Below, piece by piece: positions 9,060-17,695 of a stretch of 22,011 nt of DNA (its first letter is position 1; every line of letters starts with the position of its first letter). The notes under the pieces are model-generated. The model saw only the letters and a program-made list of their open reading frames with translations. It did no database searches and had not been told where the DNA came from. Source of the stretch: Cylindrodendrum hubeiense. Its lineage: Eukaryota; Ascomycota; Sordariomycetes; Hypocreales; Nectriaceae. Location of the stretch: assembly GCA_014621425.1 (NCBI GenBank), contig JAANBB010000573.1, positions 1-22,011 on the forward strand. Direction: 5' to 3'. Position numbers and translations under genes: made by a program.

Positions 9060-10687
9060 ACCATATACATCTAATAGATCTCGTCTCTGACGAGTTGATT
9101 ACAGCTATGGTGGACTAGGCCATTCCCGCACGCCTTCGTGCACACACCTTCGTAGCTCGGGCAATTATTCTGCAGGGTGGAATGCATCTGGGCAGGCCAG
9201 ATCGAGCGCCACCATCTATAGAAAAGTCTATCGTCGCCAGTGGAATGGCGAGGCATCCACTATTCGGACAATCCCGATTCGCCACCTGCAATAAGCTCGC
9301 GAATGCAGCCGTTTTCCAAGTCGTCTACCTTGAGCTCCGAAGCATTCGTCAATATCGATGTGAGTTGTCTGATCCGACGACCCAAAAAGATCACCACTCA
9401 CAACTACAATCTCCTTATTTGGGATGTAGGTATTGAAATTGGTCGCATCTATTTCTAGCCAATCTAACAGTCGACTTTTTTTTATCAAGGCTTGGCAGTT
9501 GGAAAGCTCGAGACCTCGGGACCCAATGTCTCTAAAAGTCCGTATAATATACTTTAACTACCCGCCGGCCCGCTTCTGGACCTTGGTCCTGGGCCCAGAG
9601 CCCAAGGCTCAGAGGGACTAGACTATCTTGCAAAATCGGTCCCGATTGCACCCTTTACGAATGAGCCTTCGTAGCGATCATCTGGCTGCCTGTAGAGAAA
9701 GCGAAAATAATGGAACCGAGCCTTGCCCGTCGACTAGCAGCTGCACAGTACCTGATCCCATTTTCTGGCCCCGTTGAGCCTGCAGTACCGTTTTAGGGAA
9801 TCTAGACCGATTTTTTTTTAGACTGGGACACCAACATACTGGATGCCAAAGGCAGTAGGGGGGCAGGAATACTTTTAATGATTACTGAATCTGTGAAGAA
9901 AAGAAGGGGCTAGGGTGCTACGTTCGGTGACCAGTTGATTGCCTCGTTTTTCGATGTTCGATTAATATGGCTTCACCACGTCACTACATTTAAGTCGTCT
10001 TTGGGGCCAGGGTAGTTACCTAAATGATCCTCTCGTGTGCGTGATGAAGATATCGTGATGTGGTTCTGTTGTAATCTTTCCAAGTTCACAATGTGGTGGG
10101 AGAGTAGAGCATTCCAGTAGTCCACTTCGGACAGATCTAAGACGGGAGACGGGGTTCCGAGTGTGAAATGGCATTAAGGCGATTGGGGAGTAGAGTTTAA
10201 ACCATTGTGGAAGTTTAGCTGCCGAGGTGCGTTGATCTCCGAGTCCTCGGGACTTCAATCAGCCCGAATGGTCGAGACTAAAACTGCCAGCGCCACATAG
10301 CAGGGTCAAGAACTTAGTTAGAGTCACTGGGGCAGGGTTGAATGATAGAGTTGGGGATGGTGGAAGGCAGCTTGAAGGAAAGATCAAGCTTGATTCAACA
10401 TCCGGCTCAGCTGCAAACGGTCTGAGTCAATTGGCGTCCACGATAGTTTGACAGTGCCGCTCCCGGTGGATGACAGACTCAACCCGTGGCTGGAATGCAT
10501 TTCTCCTTGCGGAGCGTGCTCTCGGTGGAGCTTGTCCCTTTCACCCTTACGGTAGCACGGAGAGCCCCGAGGCACCGAGTAACGGTCGCTCCAGAACTGG
10601 GTATGAAGTGAGTCGGTGATGCCGATGATTTTATCTCATTCGGAGAATATGGAAGGAAATGTACAATTTGACGCAAAAAGCAATTGC
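9060..10687. other. Long intergenic region without a convincing gene
   Basis: About 1.6 kb lies between the HsbA-like promoter and the tRNA terminator region. Open frames are short (under 90 codons) and lack recognisable domains. I see no transposase, reverse transcriptase or terminal repeats, and no marked AT-skewed decay of the kind left by repeat-induced point mutation. A GC-rich imperfect hairpin is present near 9575-9613. A lineage-specific non-coding RNA cannot be excluded. Confidence 0.5.
9581..9607. repeat. GC-rich imperfect inverted repeat
   Basis: The arms CCTTGG (9581-9586) and CCAAGG (9602-9607) enclose a perfect 10-bp palindrome CTGGGCCCAG (9589-9598). It stands out as GC-rich in otherwise mixed intergenic DNA. 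The arms continue weakly outward (TCTG at 9575, CAGA at about 9610). Its function is unknown. Confidence 0.6.
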
Positions 10688-10703
10688 GCCAACTGAAGTT
10701 GGC

Positions 10704-10708
10704 AAAAA
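10704..10708 (-). terminator. RNA polymerase III terminator of tRNA-Ser
   Basis: A run of five T on the minus strand begins 12 nt beyond the 3' end of the tRNA, the expected place and form of a fungal Pol III terminator. A second T5 run lies about 30 nt further on, near 10673-10680. Between them is a small dyad, GCCAAC-TGAA-GTTGGC (10688-10703). Confidence 0.75.
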
Positions 10709-10719
10709 TATTATATCCG

Positions 10720-10808
10720 CGACAGAGACAAGATTCGAACTTGCGCGGCCGAAGCCAATGCATTGCGAGGATTCGAGTGCATCCCTTTAACCACTCAGGC
10801 ACTCTGCC
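10720..10808 (-). tRNA. tRNA-Ser(CGA) with an 8-nt intron
   Basis: Read on the minus strand, the acceptor stem GGCAGAG pairs with CTCTGTC (one G-U pair) and the discriminator base is G, typical of serine tRNAs. The D arm is CCT-GAGTGGTTAA-AGG. The anticodon stem ATGCA/TGCAT closes a 15-nt loop read as CTCGAA, an 8-nt intron TCCTCGCA after position 37, and A. The anticodon is CGA, which decodes UCG. A long variable arm (13 nt with GGC/GCC pairing) marks a type II tRNA, and the T arm is GCAAG-TTCGAAT-CTTGT. The internal A box (TGCCTGAGTGG) and B box (AGTTCGAATCT) are present. Mature length is 81 nt before CCA addition. The serine CGA isoacceptor also carries an intron in Saccharomyces. Confidence 0.93.
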
Positions 10809-10861
10809 AGTTGCACTGGATGATGAATAACCCGGTCGCAAATAAACACTATATTGCTGTA

Positions 10862-10876
10862 GACCAATCAAATCGC
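10862..10876 (+). promoter_or_regulatory. CCAAT-containing 15-mer, copy 1
   Basis: GACCAATCAAATCGC lies 54 bp upstream of the tRNA start. It matches the second copy at 11110-11124 in 14 of 15 positions. The CCAAT core followed by CA is the kind of site bound by the fungal HapB/C/E complex. Confidence 0.4.
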
Positions 10877-11109
10877 AGTAACGTAGAGTCGTTTGGCACC
10901 CCGCACCATCCAATGCTCACCATTTGATCACCTCACAGTACCCGAGATACTAAATGAAGTAACGAAATTTCATCGCTCGAAGTCATGCTATTTTTGGGGG
11001 GTTTTAACAGTCATGTCTCTCTCTCTCTTGGTTGTTTTTTTTCGTGACTTCTGGTCCTTCCCAAGTGCAAAGTCTGGTTTCCAAAAGTGGTAACTGATTC
11101 ACTGCTCTT

Positions 11110-11124
11110 GACCAATCAAGTCGC
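11110..11124 (+). promoter_or_regulatory. CCAAT-containing 15-mer, copy 2
   Basis: GACCAATCAAGTCGC is in the same orientation as the first copy, about 610 bp upstream of the RecQ start codon. It may be a HapB/C/E-type CCAAT site, but this rests on sequence alone. Confidence 0.4.
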
Positions 11125-11549
11125 GTGTGGCTCGGTTGATCGGGGTGGGGCCGGATGCTCGCCGGGCTGCAGGTCTGCATGGGGAGAGCATCTAATATTA
11201 CGCCGAGAGAGCTGGTGTGGATATTCCGTGTCGTTGACACATAGGACATCTTGACGACTTTGATGCAGTGTTGTGGGGTCCAACTTGCTAACACATCTTG
11301 CCTACCTACAATCTACATTGAGTAGTTGATAGTGCCTATGTTGCTGGGTTCTTCTTCAAACATCATCAGCGAGTTCGTTATTGCTGAAACGGGATTAAAA
11401 CAGAAGCCACACAGTTCAGAAACACTTAGCATTAACACAAAAAGAAAGAAAATGTACTTCAGAAGTTCAGATACTTGTACTTAGATCCCGATCATCTCAG
11501 CGTCTAGGGTAGTCACATGCGTCGCGAGGCCACTTTACGGGTCGACGTG

Positions 11550-11562
11550 GTCACGTGGTGAC
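11550..11562. promoter_or_regulatory. CACGTG dyad (bHLH/bZIP-type site) upstream of the RecQ gene
   Basis: GTCACGTGGTGAC has GTCAC/GTGAC arms and an embedded CACGTG E-box, about 180 bp upstream of the ATG. A longer dyad is formed by ATGCGTC (11517-11523) and GACGCAT (11560-11566). CACGTG is the core site of several fungal bHLH and bZIP factors. Confidence 0.45.
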
Positions 11563-11580
11563 GCATCAGCTGACTAACAG

Positions 11581-11594
11581 ACGCGCGACGCGGG
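11581..11594. promoter_or_regulatory. Two ACGCG (MCB-like) boxes upstream of the RecQ gene
   Basis: ACGCGCGACGCGGG contains two ACGCG cores 7 bp apart, 145-157 bp upstream of the ATG. ACGCG is the core of the MluI cell-cycle box used by MBF (Mbp1/Swi6 type) factors to drive G1/S expression of DNA replication and repair genes in yeasts. That would suit a RecQ helicase gene. Confidence 0.45.
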
Positions 11595-11737
11595 AAGGCT
11601 AGTGCACCCCATCTGAATCACGATAACATCCAGGCAGGTTCGATGTTCTGATCCCCCCACGTTTGAACGTGAACGACAATTCAGATGTTGGCGACAGTAG
11701 CAGCTGAAAGACGTACAGACACTGTCCTATCGGCTTC

Positions 11738-14700
11738 ATGACTCGCAACAATCTCGCAGACCATCTGCCCTGGCTGTTGAACAACCTTGCCCTCCCGAAG
11801 CCTTCGACCCTCACGTTTCCTAGTGCCAACGACGGCTCCCAGTCTGGGCTCTCCCAATCGCAATCTTACAACTCGTCGGGGGTGCAAGAAGCTGGAACCG
11901 AAACGATAATCGACCTCGAAGACGAACCATTCCTTACCCGTATCGAGTCGAGCAGATCAAATGGCTTGGGTAGGACTAGCACGGCCTTGCGGGATACGGA
12001 CCAGGTGATACTGGTGGAAGACACCATGGCACGCCTCACGTCGAGTGCCAAATCCAACAAACCAAGCCTTTTTTCGCAGCCACAGCATAAACTTCTCACC
12101 CCTGCGTCTACGAAGAATCGATTGCTCCAACCCGACACACAAGCAAAGCGGGCTACTGGTAAGCACCGCATCTTACCTGCTGGCCGGCCGAAATTGATCT
12201 GAACATGTACAGGTACCCGAAGTCCCCAACCGAGCCGAAAACATGAACCCACTCCGAAGAAACAAATCGAAACGTCTCGAGGCCACCGTGCAAGCAGCCT
12301 CGACTTCCCAGATCTCGACGCCACCGATCTAGAATGCATGGATTTGACTGCCGACACGTACCCATCCTCTGATTCACTGCAGTTCGGAAACGACGTCAAA
12401 CCATGGCGCGATGATTACGTATCTCGGCCCGAATTACCCGTGTCAAGTGGAAAAAAGAGGAAGAACAACGACATCAGCAAGGAGGAATTTGCAGACATGG
12501 ATGACTTCCCCGACGTCTATGAACTCCTCGGAACCGACCCACCAATCTCCAGCCCAAGCCGGTCAATATCACGTCAAAAAGATGGCACCGGTAGTGCCAG
12601 AGCACGTCGGATACGTGAGCTTCCGGCGGAAGCCACATCTCCAAGTCGGAGGCTTGGCCCAGTGGAAGAGGAGAAAAATGAGCTGCCATCCCCATCGACG
12701 CAGGCTTTGGATCAGAAAACCCGACCTGCCCGTGCAAAGACTCCCAGCGGGGCAGATGACATTCCCAGCTCTTCTGCGAGTCGTAAGAAAGCTAGAAATT
12801 CCTCCACGGAATCCCCAGGTCCTGATGGAGTGCCCCACCCAGACCCTTCTTCCACATGCCGACAATCAACAAGTCAGGATGATCTAGTAATTCCCGACTC
12901 TGACGAAGAGTTCCTGACACCGCCGTCCCACAACAGTTCATTTGTTGTTTTGGGAGCCGCAACAACAAATACTATCCAAAACGGGACAGCCAAGAAGGTG
13001 GATAGTTTGCCAGCGTTGCAAATGATACATGATTCGCCTTCGGCCGGACGAAAAACATCAATCCCACTAATCGGGGCGAAGACAAAAAGTGCCGATAACC
13101 AAGATTTTGGCGAATACATGATTGAACAAGCAGCGCCAACATCAAGTCAAACACCAAGAATTCTGGTCCGCCTATGTGCTGATCCAAATCTTCTGACCAA
13201 AAGGGGCAACGTAGTCGACAAGCTGATCCAGCAGAATGGCAAAAACTTCTCGAGGGCGATCAGCGAACGTTGGCCGAAGGACAAGCGAAGTGAGATCAAA
13301 TCAGAGAAGGAACGGTTGTTACGACAACAGAAGGCGATTAAGGACCTGGCTAGTCCAGCAGACTCTTACCTGTTGCTCTGCAAAAAACGTGAAGAGCTTG
13401 TGAAACAAGTTGCCCAAGCGTACTCCGAGGGACTTGATACGGACGAGGATGAAACTAGGCTGGATGAGCTGACTGACGAAATCCAAGAGGTGGAACAGTC
13501 TCTCCTTAAAGCTTTCGACGAAGCTGGTTTGGATGAAGATGCCCTTATGCAGGGTTCCCAAACTAGTGCTTGCTCGACTCCTGCCCAAGTCGTCGTGATG
13601 GGTACTCAACCAACAGCTCGGAGCAACGTCAACATGTCTGTGGCCTCAAGAGAGCCTATACCTGTGATCGAGACAGGAACACAAGTGGTCCAACAGACAC
13701 AACTTCCCGAGACTTCTCAACGAAAAACCTGGAATGAGGCTATCCAGACAACCGAACTACCGCCAAGAATGAGCCTGGTTTCTCAAGACGAGGACGAAAT
13801 GTCGTTCCTCCCCTTCCCGAGAGATTCTCAGAGGCCCTCAAAAGCCCGCAGTCGACCACAGCCAACGAAGAAACCACCTGCCCACGTTGAGTTTGATGTG
13901 CCGGATGAAGGGTTTTCCGATACGGATGACTACGAGCTCCAACCTGCGCCACGGCCGGCGTTAAAGTTAGCACCCGCGACTACTCGAAGAACCCCTCAAA
14001 CCAACCGCCAACACCGTACTCGCGACGAGTTCAGTGATTTCAGTGATGACGAAGATATGCTTGCGTTTGCACAGGACTATGAGACTCGCCAGTCACTTGG
14101 AGTTTCGTCTCAGGGGTCTAGAAGGGTGTTCACCGAGACATCGGGAAATGCTGCTGCTACGACTAAAATGCGAGGCGCTTCAAAGAAGCAAGCTACCCCA
14201 GCGGTGGCAGAGGCAAGAATACCACCTGAACTCATGCGGCACTCATGGTCTCCCGAGGTTCAAAGGATGCTGAAGGATCGCTTCAGAATGAGAGGGTTTC
14301 GGCACAATCAGCTCGAAGCCATAAATGCCACATTGGGGGGTGAAGATGCATTCGTCCTCATGCCAACAGGTGGTGGCAAGTCGCTTTGCTACCAACTCCC
14401 TGCCGTAATCAAGACCGGCAAGACTCGAGGTGTTACCATTGTGGTGTCTCCCTTGATCAGTTTGATGCAGGATCAAGTTGATCATATGAAAGCCTTGGGA
14501 ATACAGGCCGTTGCGTTCAATGGAGAGTGCTCGGCAGAATACAAAAGGCAGGTGATGAGTGCCTTCAACGAGCGAAGTCCAGAGCACTTCGTTGAGCTTC
14601 TCTACGTCACACCGGAGATGGTGAGCAAAAACATGAACTTCAATAACGGGATGCAAACATTATATCGCAAAGGAAAGCTTGCGCGCCTGGTCATTGACGA

Positions 14701-16840
14701 AGCACATTGTGTCAGTCAATGGGGTCATGATTTCCGGCCCGACTACAAAACTTTGGGTCAGGTTAGACTGAGGTATCCCGAAGTGCCAGTGATGGCTCTC
14801 ACAGCTACGGCGACGCAGAATGTGATTGTTGATATCAGGCATAATCTGGGCATGTCCAACTGCAAAACCTTCTCACAGAGCTTCAACCGCCCGAACCTGT
14901 ATTATGAGGTCCTTCCAAAGACGTCCAACACCAACGCGACTGAGAGCATTGCGTCTCTCATCAGATCCAAATACTCTAACTTGAGTGGTATTGTTTACAC
15001 TATCTCGAGGAAGCAGGCCGAGGACGTTGCAGAGAAGCTCACAAATCATGGCATAACGGCGCGTCACTATCACGCAGCTATCGACCCCCAGGATAAGGTC
15101 GAGGTACAAACCTCCTGGCAAAAGGGGGACGTCAAAGTGGTAGTCGCCACCATTGCCTTCGGCATGGGAATTGACAAGCCAGATGTGAGATTTGTAGTGC
15201 ATCATGGGCTTCCCAAGAGTTTGGAAGGGTATTATCAGGAGACTGGTCGTGCAGGCAGAGACGGCAAGCCGTCTGACTGCATTCTTTTCTATGGGAAAGG
15301 GGATATAAGAGTCCTGAAGAAATTGATTGCTGACGGTGATGGAAACAATGAGCAAAAAGAGCGACAGATGGTGATGTTGAATCGAGTCACCGCGTTTTGC
15401 GACAACCAGTCTGATTGCAGACGGACTGAGGTCCTCCGGTACTTTGGCGAGGACTTCACACCTGCTCAATGTCAGAAAACGTGCGACAATTGCAAAGCTG
15501 GTCTGACATTTGAGCAACAAGACTTCTCGGAGCACGCCATCGCTGCCATCCGCGTGGTCCAACGACAAAGGCGGCTGACCCCGACGCAATGTGCTGAAAT
15601 CTTGCTGGGCAAAAAATACCCTCCGCAAGAGCAACACCTATCGGATGAGTTCTATGGCTCGGCAAAGGGGTTGAAGAAGCATGAACTTGTGAGAGTCATC
15701 GACAAACTGTCGGCGGAGAAAGCCTTCGACGAAGAGAATGTTGTTGGCAACTATGGAGTGGCGATCCAGTATTTGCAGCTCGGGCCGACGGCCAGACAGT
15801 TTCTCATGGGGCAGAGTAAGCTCATGCTCACCATTCAAGTATCGGAAAACAAGGCTTCCAAATCGACGAAGTCTAAACCAAAGAAGACAAGCAAGAAGTC
15901 TAAGGATCAGGATCTCCCGGCGTCAACGTACGTTTCTTCCCCCGTGGGCAGACGGAGAAAGAAATCACGAGTGATTGATAGCGACGACGAGGCGCATGCT
16001 GTTATGGCGAATGGATATATGAATGATCGGTTCGCCATGCCCGACGACGAGGTGGATGAGGACGAAGAAGAGGCTTTTAACGAATTGCCCGAGCACCGAC
16101 CAGCGAAACCTCCGGCAAAGAGGCTGGGGCCTCCCATTTCAACCGATACTCGGCTGCAAGACTTGCCCGATATTCACCAAGACATTATCCACGGCTTCGT
16201 CCAGGAGGCGAAGAAACTCGAGGAACACATCCGCAACAGAAAAGAACTGAGGAAGCCACTTTTCACGGAGAGAGACTTTCAGGAAATGGCAATCCATTGG
16301 ACGACTTCCTTGGACAAGATGAAGCGCATTCCTGGCATCGAGCCAGACAAGGTCAAGGAGCATGGGCCCAAGATCCTGCTTATCTTGCAGAGGCATCACG
16401 AAATGTATTTGGAGATTATGGGTGGCAATGCTGCCGCCGACGACCAAGGTCAAGAGGTCGTGGATCTGATAAGTTCAGAGGCCGAGATGGACGATGACTT
16501 GGACGACGACGACGACGATGAAGGAGAAGATTCGCACTACTTCAACAGCAACAACTCTGGATCCCGGCCAAATGTCCAGGCATGGAACGACAAACTCCAG
16601 GGCCTGAACAGCCAGCCGAGCCAGAGCAAGCCCAAATCATCGTACAGCGGTCGAGGCGGCGGCAAAAAGGTCTCGGGGAAGAAGTGGCCCAGGAGGGCGT
16701 CCGGCGGAGTGTCTAAGCGCAGAGGCGCTAGTGGTAGTCGCAAGGCGAGTAGCTCGTCTACGACGTCGAGGGCTGCCAGCGTCGGGGCAAGGAAGATTGC
16801 CCGAAAGGCCAGCGGTGGCATCGGACTGATGCCCCTGTGA
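11738..16840 (+). CDS. qde-3: RecQ-family DNA helicase (BLM/Sgs1/QDE-3 type)
   Basis: Two exons, 11738-12158 and 12213-16840, join across a 54-bp GTAAGC...TACAG intron to give 1682 residues. It is an ATP-dependent 3'-5' helicase of the nucleus that acts in recombination, replication-fork repair and double-Holliday-junction dissolution with Top3-Rmi1; the Neurospora homologue QDE-3 also takes part in quelling. The first 800 residues are acidic, Ser/Pro-rich and probably disordered, with SUMO-interaction-like motifs. The helicase core shows motif 0 (FRHNQLEAI, Q840), Walker A (GGGKS, 860-864), DEAH (969-972), TATAT, and the motif V/VI region with FGMGIDKPDVR and QETGRAGRDG. A zinc site follows (C1209, C1227, C1231, C1234), then an RQC winged helix, an HRDC domain at about 1450-1543, an Asp-rich run and a basic Gly/Ser/Lys tail that likely holds nuclear localisation signals. 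All key catalytic residues are present. The start is supported by the conserved-looking MTRNNLADHLPWLL beginning, although its ATG context is weak. Confidence 0.96.
12159..12212 (+). other. Intron of the RecQ helicase gene
   Basis: The donor GTAAGC follows GGCTACTG, the acceptor is TGTACAG, and the length is 54 bp. A CTGAAC sequence near 12199 is the likely branch region. Splicing (phase 1) creates a GGT codon and joins ...AKRATG to TRSPQPS... It removes the in-frame stop that would otherwise end the protein at 12202. Confidence 0.88.
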
Positions 16841-17695
16841 GGCAGGATTCGCCCGAGTTGGGCATCGTGAGTGAAAGAAGGCATTCATAGAACGGTGGAA
16901 AAATGGATGACATCAATGAGGACGGCGTTTTGATGACATGACTGAAACTAAATACTCCCTAGCGCGGAGCTTGTTATTTGGGGAGTTCGACCTGGTTTGG
17001 TTTCGTTTCTGCATGGGTGGCGATCAGGAGTGATTCTCTACTTAATGGGGATACATGTTATATGAGCGAAGCATCTGATAAATACATCGAAGAGATTTTC
17101 CCCTCATAAGAACAACGTATATATGCATGCTGAGTGACCATGATACACATATATGTATTGTGTCATCCTGAACTGGACTGTTTACATGGTATTTCTCTTC
17201 CTGATACTCAAACACAGTAGCATTGTGGGTATAACGCTCCTAATTCAACGGTAACGAACCCTGCAGCTATAGCTCAAACTGTCCCGTCATTCCCTCCCTA
17301 ATTATAACACGTAACCCGCCCATTCATTGGACAGAACATGGAAATATGAAGAAATAGAGAGATCCCACAAACACGTGAAAAGATCCTCGTAAAAAAACAT
17401 GTCGGATTCAAGGCCACACTCCCTAGTCGTTCCCTAAACTCCTTTCGTCTGAGGCACTCTCCCTCACCGGTACGCCATGCTATGTAAGCAAAATGAGTTT
17501 TCTTCAAAATTGGCGTGCCTAGCTCCTGTTGCCTCCAGCCGATATATTTACATTCCGAAGAGGTGTCGATCAAATCAAATCGTCAGAAAACGTGTAACAT
17601 GGGTACAAGTGAAACCGCTTTCTCCTGGGACGTTAGAGCGAGCGTGGAAGCAACCATACTGCTGCTGAAGAAGAATGGGACATTGATAAATCCCT
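16841..17695. other. Intergenic region between convergent RecQ and KAR9 genes
   Basis: These 855 bases hold the 3' UTRs of both genes and are AT-rich, with runs such as TATATATGCATG and ATACACATATATGTAT. Short open frames on either strand have no recognisable domain. I see no RNA gene. Confidence 0.6.

Larger units (their letters stand above)
10809..11549. other. Intergenic region upstream of tRNA-Ser and the RecQ gene (divergent)
   Basis: This is the shared upstream region of the minus-strand tRNA and the plus-strand helicase gene. It contains two near-identical 15-mers with CCAAT cores (10862-10876 and 11110-11124). Short open frames on either strand show no recognisable domain. Confidence 0.5.

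Noticed and set aside
9060..10687. Degenerate transposon or repeat-mutated island
   Set aside because: No terminal repeats, transposase or reverse transcriptase fragments, or strong AT-skewed decay were seen; the base composition is mixed and includes GC-rich parts.
10720..10808. tRNA-Leu instead of tRNA-Ser
   Set aside because: Both are type II tRNAs, but the discriminator base is G (Ser) rather than A (Leu), and the anticodon reads CGA, a serine anticodon.
10479..10913. 144-codon minus-strand open frame across the tRNA region
   Set aside because: It runs straight through the tRNA-Ser gene, and the predicted product has no domain.
14873..15637. 254-codon open frame on the minus strand
   Set aside because: It is antisense to the conserved helicase core of the RecQ gene, and its predicted product has no recognisable domain.
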